Positions 5,799 to 8,163 of a stretch of 8,163 bases of DNA are shown here, in pieces. Position 1 is the first letter of the stretch; every line of letters begins with the position of its first letter. Source of the stretch: Candidatus Bipolaricaulota bacterium (lineage in GTDB: Bacteria; Bipolaricaulota; Bipolaricaulia; UBA7950; UBA9294). Under the pieces are notes generated by a model. The model was not told the origin of the DNA. It did no database searches and saw nothing but the letters and a program-made list of their open reading frames with translations. Location: positions 1-8,163 of the forward strand of contig JAGGSM010000137.1 of NCBI GenBank assembly GCA_021159105.1, read 5' to 3'. A program made the position numbers and the translations under genes.

Positions 5799-6910
5799 GC
5801 CTCTTCCTCCTCCGCACTGGTCTCCGCCCGTTCCGATTCAGCGCTCTGGGTGTGCTTTATCCGGTGCCGGCGGAGGAACTCACTGCCAACCACCAGCAGC
5901 ACGATCAGCCCGTTCAGAGCCCCGATGAGGGCCGATGGGATCTGCATCATCCGCTGCATCTTGTTCGCACCTGTGAGGAGAGCACCGAGGAGGAAGGAAG
6001 CGGGGATCGTCCCTATCGGATGGAGCTGCCCGAACAACGCGGCGACGATCCCGTTGAACCCGGCGCTCCCGGTGAAACCGAACGCCGAGCCATCGGTGAA
6101 CATACGGTGGTGAAGCCCGAGCACCTCCACTGCTCCGCCGAGCCCGGCGAAGGCACCGGCTAGCACGAGGGATAGGGCCATGTACCGTTTCGTCCTCACT
6201 CCAGCGGCGAGGGCGGCACGCAGGCTCTTTCCAACGGTGCGAATGCGGAAGCCGATGGTCGTTCTCCACAATAGGATGTACACAGCCACTGCGAGGATGA
6301 CCGCTATCACCGCTCCCAAGTGAAGACGAGTGGGGATCAACCGTGGCAGATCCGCAGCCCGCGGCAGGCGTGCCGTCTGCGGAGTGAACGATCCCAGCTT
6401 GATCTGCAGCGGATCCATCATCGGTCCGCGCAGGAGGTAGTTCATGCCGAAAACGGCTATGTAGTTGAGCATGATCGTGCTCAGAATTTCGTTGACGTTG
6501 AAGTGCGCCTTCAACAGGCCTGCGATCCCACCCCAAATTGCCCCAGCGAGCGTGCCAGCGAGGAGGGCGACAAGGATGATCAGCCACCCCGGCCAATTGG
6601 GGACGGAAAGAGCGATCGCTGTCGCAGCGATCGCTCCTGTCACGAGCTGCCCCTCGCCGCCGATGTTCAGCACTCCGCCGCGGAAGGCAATGCAAATGCC
6701 GAGACCAACAAAGAGGAGAGGGGTTGCCTTCACGATCGTATCTGCAAGGGCATTCGTGCTCCCGAATGCGCCGATGAACAGCGCCCGGTACGCCTCCCAG
6801 GGATTCGTCCCCAGAAGGGCAAGCATCACTGCACCGACAAGAAGCGAGATGAGGACGGCGAGTATCGGAGTGAGACGGGGCAACAGGTCCAACAGCTTGC
6901 GCTGATTCAT
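5795..6910 (-). CDS. ABC importer permease 1, nucleoside type (YufP/NupP-like, BPD_transp_2)
   Basis: The longer membrane subunit of the importer, 371 residues. A hydrophobic segment at about 14-34 is followed by multiple membrane helices. Motifs typical of the subfamily: AFRGGVLNIGGEGQLVTGA (75-93), NVNEILSTIMLNYIA (138-152), the ATPase-contact loop TTIGFRIRTVGKSLRAA (217-233), and GSAGFNGIVAALFGQLHPIG (281-300). The C-terminal tail from about 345 is hydrophilic and ends in a run of four glutamates, probably in the cytoplasm. The start is supported by GAGGAG 6 nt before the ATG (6908-6910). It follows regulator 2 after 22 nt and overlaps permease 2 by 4 nt. Having the permeases ahead of the binding protein is an unusual order; most known loci begin with the BMP gene. 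Confidence 0.94.
   Translation of the reverse strand: MNQRKLLDLLPRLTPILAVLISLLVGAVMLALLGTNPWEAYRALFIGAFGSTNALADTIVKATPLLFVGLGICIAFRGGVLNIGGEGQLVTGAIAATAIALSVPNWPGWLIILVALLAGTLAGAIWGGIAGLLKAHFNVNEILSTIMLNYIAVFGMNYLLRGPMMDPLQIKLGSFTPQTARLPRAADLPRLIPTRLHLGAVIAVILAVAVYILLWRTTIGFRIRTVGKSLRAALAAGVRTKRYMALSLVLAGAFAGLGGAVEVLGLHHRMFTDGSAFGFTGSAGFNGIVAALFGQLHPIGTIPASFLLGALLTGANKMQRMMQIPSALIGALNGLIVLLVVGSEFLRRHRIKHTQSAESERAETSAEEEEA
6610..6636. repeat. 11-bp inverted repeat built from two AGCGATCGCT palindromes inside permease 1
   Basis: GAGCGATCGCT (6610-6620) and AGCGATCGCTC (6626-6636) are exact reverse complements with a 5-nt loop. Each arm contains the palindrome GCGATCGC. The segment encodes residues 92-101 of permease 1, where the peptide A-I-A occurs twice, so part of the repeat follows from the protein sequence. 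No function is assigned. Confidence 0.6.
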
Positions 6911-6932
6911 CCTTGCTCCTCTTTCAGGTGTG

Positions 6933-7649
6933 CTACCGCGAAGAGACAGCCTCTTGCATCCGCTGCCAGTGCAGCTTCATCTTCTCCACAGCCATATCGA
7001 TCTCTTGATCGATGATCGCTCCGATCAGATCGTCGTGCAGGGCAGCGACGTCCTCCAGACCTAGCTGATTCTTGAAGTAGTAGTCCTGCGTGAACTCGCG
7101 GTACAGCTTCTGATCCATCGTATTTATGAGTGGGATCAACGCGGACGACACGAGATTGTTGTGTGCCGCCGTGACGATCGCTAGGTGGACCTGTTTGTCT
7201 ATGGCGAAGTACGGATCGAAGTCCCCCTTCTTCGCCAGTTTCCCCAACTTATCGTAGAGAGAGCGCAGCTCCTTGACATCGTCAGGTGTTCGCTTCCTTG
7301 CCGCCAGGCCAGCGACCGGCGGTTCGAACAGGCCACGTGCCTCCATGATCTCGATGCAGCTCGATTCGTTCTCCAAGACCAAGACGGCCTCTTCTCCGAT
7401 CGAATCGATGAGAGAGGTTCCGTTGCGCACGTAGTTTCCGCTTCCCGGCTTCGACTCAATCAGGCCGACCGCAGTGAGCGCGGAGAGCGCCTCACGGATC
7501 GTCGGACGGCTCACCCCCATGTGCTCGGCGAGTTCGAACTCCGACGGCAACTTGCTCCCCACGGGGAAGCTTCCATCCTTTATCGTCTCAATGATCTGTT
7601 CGGCAACTATAGTGGCGACCTTCTTCGGCCGTACCTTGTGGAACTGCAC
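6933..7649 (-). CDS. GntR/FadR-family transcriptional regulator with FCD domain (regulator 2)
   Basis: DNA-binding regulator, 238 residues from GTG 7649. Winged helix-turn-helix at about 3-75 (KVRPKKV, LPSEFELAEHMGVSRPTIRE, wing KPGSGNYV); FCD ligand domain at about 95-230. The metal-site pattern is complete: D151, H155, H205 and H227, with the same spacing as in regulator 1. The two proteins align along their whole length; the DNA-binding halves are very alike, while the linker at about 78-95 and parts of the FCD domain have diverged. Start choice: GTG 7649 has GAGGGTGG 5 nt upstream and gives MQFHKVRP, while GTG 7658 would have its ribosome binding site touching the start codon. It is the first gene of the importer unit, 22 nt before permease 1, so it very likely controls that unit and itself. 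The ligand is unknown; a purine-derived or carboxylate signal would be a guess. Confidence 0.93.
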   Translation of the reverse strand: MQFHKVRPKKVATIVAEQIIETIKDGSFPVGSKLPSEFELAEHMGVSRPTIREALSALTAVGLIESKPGSGNYVRNGTSLIDSIGEEAVLVLENESSCIEIMEARGLFEPPVAGLAARKRTPDDVKELRSLYDKLGKLAKKGDFDPYFAIDKQVHLAIVTAAHNNLVSSALIPLINTMDQKLYREFTQDYYFKNQLGLEDVAALHDDLIGAIIDQEIDMAVEKMKLHWQRMQEAVSSR

Positions 7650-7666
7650 GCAAACCACCCTCTATT

Positions 7667-7691
7667 GGCTAGGTTGCTATTCAGCCTAACC
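7667..7691. promoter_or_regulatory. Imperfect inverted repeat across the expected transcription start of regulator 2
   Basis: GGCTAGGTT (7667-7675) and AGCCTAACC (7683-7691) are inverted repeats matching at 7 of 9 positions with a 7-nt centre. In the minus-strand RNA one mismatch becomes a G-U pair. The element lies just downstream of the -10 box, so it could be a second operator or a small 5' hairpin. Function is inferred. Confidence 0.35.
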
Positions 7692-7693
7692 AC

Positions 7694-7722
7694 ATCATAG
7701 CGATGTGACGTGATCATGTCAA
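7694..7722 (-). promoter_or_regulatory. Near-consensus sigma70-type promoter of the regulator 2-importer unit
   Basis: On the minus strand the -35 box is a perfect TTGACA (7717-7722). The -10 box is TATGAT (7694-7699, 5 of 6), with a 17-nt spacer. Transcription should begin near 7687, giving a leader of about 38 nt to GTG 7649. Such a strong promoter normally needs a repressor, which fits the regulator gene directly behind it. Confidence 0.8.
7706..7721. promoter_or_regulatory. 16-bp near-perfect palindrome over the -35 box (candidate operator)
   Basis: The plus strand reads TGACGTGATCATGTCA. Seven of eight base pairs are symmetric about the centre; only positions 5 and 12 break the symmetry. 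It covers five bases of the -35 box and part of the spacer, where a bound dimer would block RNA polymerase. The most likely ligand is regulator 2, a dimeric GntR-type protein. It does not match the textbook FadR core T-N-GT-N3-AC-N-A, so assignment is inferred from position. Confidence 0.55.
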
Positions 7723-7846
7723 TACAAAGCGTTACTCTACCGGCGGATGCCGATCGATCAATCCCCTACACGGGTGATTCCCCTCTCCTTAGGGCGCGCT
7801 TCCTGCAAACCTTCTTGATACACCGCGTGCCTGCGGCGCGGGCTTC
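7723..7846. other. Spacer between adenine deaminase and the regulator 2 promoter
   Basis: This 124-nt stretch after the adenine deaminase stop codon shows no convincing gene. It holds a short GC-rich inverted repeat, CCGCG (7823-7827) and CGCGG (7837-7841), with a 9-nt loop but no T-tract, so it is at best a weak terminator. The first 20 nt or so may hold upstream elements of the promoter. Confidence 0.4.
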
Positions 7847-8163
7847 CTACTCGATTGAAAGCGGCACGATACTGTGGTTAAGCACATCGATTAGTCCACG
7901 GTCGGTTAGGCCCAGGGCGGGGACGGTGGGAAGCGATACAAACGACAGTGCCATGAACGGGGTATCGAGCGGGCATCCAAGGCTGTGAGCCGCTTTTCTA
8001 ACCTCGGCGAGCTCTCGATCGACCACTTCCGTCTGCGCCTCGCTCATCAGGCCGCAGAGCGGGAGTGGGAGGATCGCTTGCACCGCTCCATCATCAACGA
8101 CGACAAACCCGCCTTGCGCTTCAGCGAGTGCCTTGACGGCCACAAGCATATCGTGCTTGTCGA
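7847..8163 (-). CDS. ade: Adenine deaminase, C-terminal part (gene cut at right window edge)
   Basis: The visible 104 codons match the C-terminal domain of bacterial adenine deaminase, a metal-dependent amidohydrolase that converts adenine to hypoxanthine and ammonia in purine salvage. Recognisable pieces are DMLVAVKALAEAQGGFVVVD, ILPLPLCGLMS, a helix ending RKAAHSLGC, then TPFMALSFVSLPTVPALGLT, DRGLIDV, and a short tail before TAG at 7847-7849. The frame stays open through the right edge, so ATG 8149 is internal and not the start. The metal-binding catalytic domain lies outside the window and cannot be checked. The gene is upstream of the importer unit on the same strand, but the strong promoter in the spacer suggests separate transcription. 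Its presence supports a purine role for this locus. Confidence 0.9.
   Translation of the reverse strand, partial: DKHDMLVAVKALAEAQGGFVVVDDGAVQAILPLPLCGLMSEAQTEVVDRELAEVRKAAHSLGCPLDTPFMALSFVSLPTVPALGLTDRGLIDVLNHSIVPLSIE

Noticed and set aside
4807..5817. A 336-codon open frame on the minus strand covering permease 2
   Set aside because: It is in another frame of the permease gene, is very rich in Arg, Gly and Pro, has no membrane segments or family motifs, and competes with a permease that has clear motifs and a coupled start.
5880..6695. A 271-codon open frame on the minus strand within permease 1
   Set aside because: Arg- and Pro-rich out-of-frame translation with no ribosome binding site; the permease frame has recognisable family motifs.
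6320..7015. A 231-codon open frame on the plus strand opposite permease 1
   Set aside because: Antisense shadow with low-complexity charged composition; no supporting start signals.
7762..7795. Near-repeated ATCCCCT and ATTCCCCT segments in the deaminase-regulator spacer
   Set aside because: Short, C-rich and only two copies; within what chance allows.
7710..7988. A 92-codon open frame on the plus strand across the adenine deaminase end and spacer
   Set aside because: Its right part is antisense to the conserved deaminase C-terminus, and there is no plausible ribosome binding site.
8141..8149. ATG at 8149 as the start of a small separate gene
   Set aside because: The frame continues unbroken to the window edge, and the sequence matches the interior of the adenine deaminase C-terminal domain.

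Overview
All seven genes in this window read on the minus strand, and one is cut at each edge. Base composition is fairly GC-rich by eye (high fifties per cent). The genes have strong AGGAGG-type ribosome binding sites and a sigma70-like promoter with perfect or near-perfect boxes. Both solute-binding proteins have signal peptides without a lipobox cysteine, which suggests a free periplasmic location in a bacterium with two membranes. The proteins suggest an anaerobic, possibly thermophilic bacterium (for example Thermotogota-, Bipolaricaulota- or Synergistota-like). That placement is a low-confidence inference, because no taxonomic marker gene is present.

Reading in the direction of transcription (right to left): the 3' end of an adenine deaminase gene (7847-8163, cut at the right edge); a 197-nt spacer holding a near-consensus promoter that overlaps a 16-bp palindrome; a GntR/FadR-type regulator (regulator 2, 6933-7649); two ABC permeases (5795-6910 and 4875-5798) with an ATGA overlap; a BMP/PnrA-type substrate-binding protein (3854-4810); a perfect 12-bp stem-loop; and a double-domain ABC ATPase (2232-3791). 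Regulator 2 through the ATPase form a compact five-gene unit encoding a complete BMP-type importer. The characterised members of this importer class carry purine nucleosides. The neighbouring adenine deaminase agrees with a purine salvage locus, but the substrate is not shown by the sequence.

The left part begins a second unit with its own predicted promoter: a second FadR-type regulator (regulator 1, 1362-2099) that is clearly a paralogue of regulator 2, then a 103-nt leader with several repeats, then an oligopeptide/dipeptide-type (SBP_bac_5) substrate-binding protein (1-1258, cut at the left edge). The remaining subunits of this second transporter would be expected to the left of the window.

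I see no mobile element, CRISPR array, tRNA or rRNA, and no clearly new enzyme system. The features most worth a second look are regulatory: twin paralogous regulators in front of two transporters, palindromes over both regulator promoters, the stem-loop between binding protein and ATPase, and an unused perfect Shine-Dalgarno sequence in the leader of the peptide-type binding protein.
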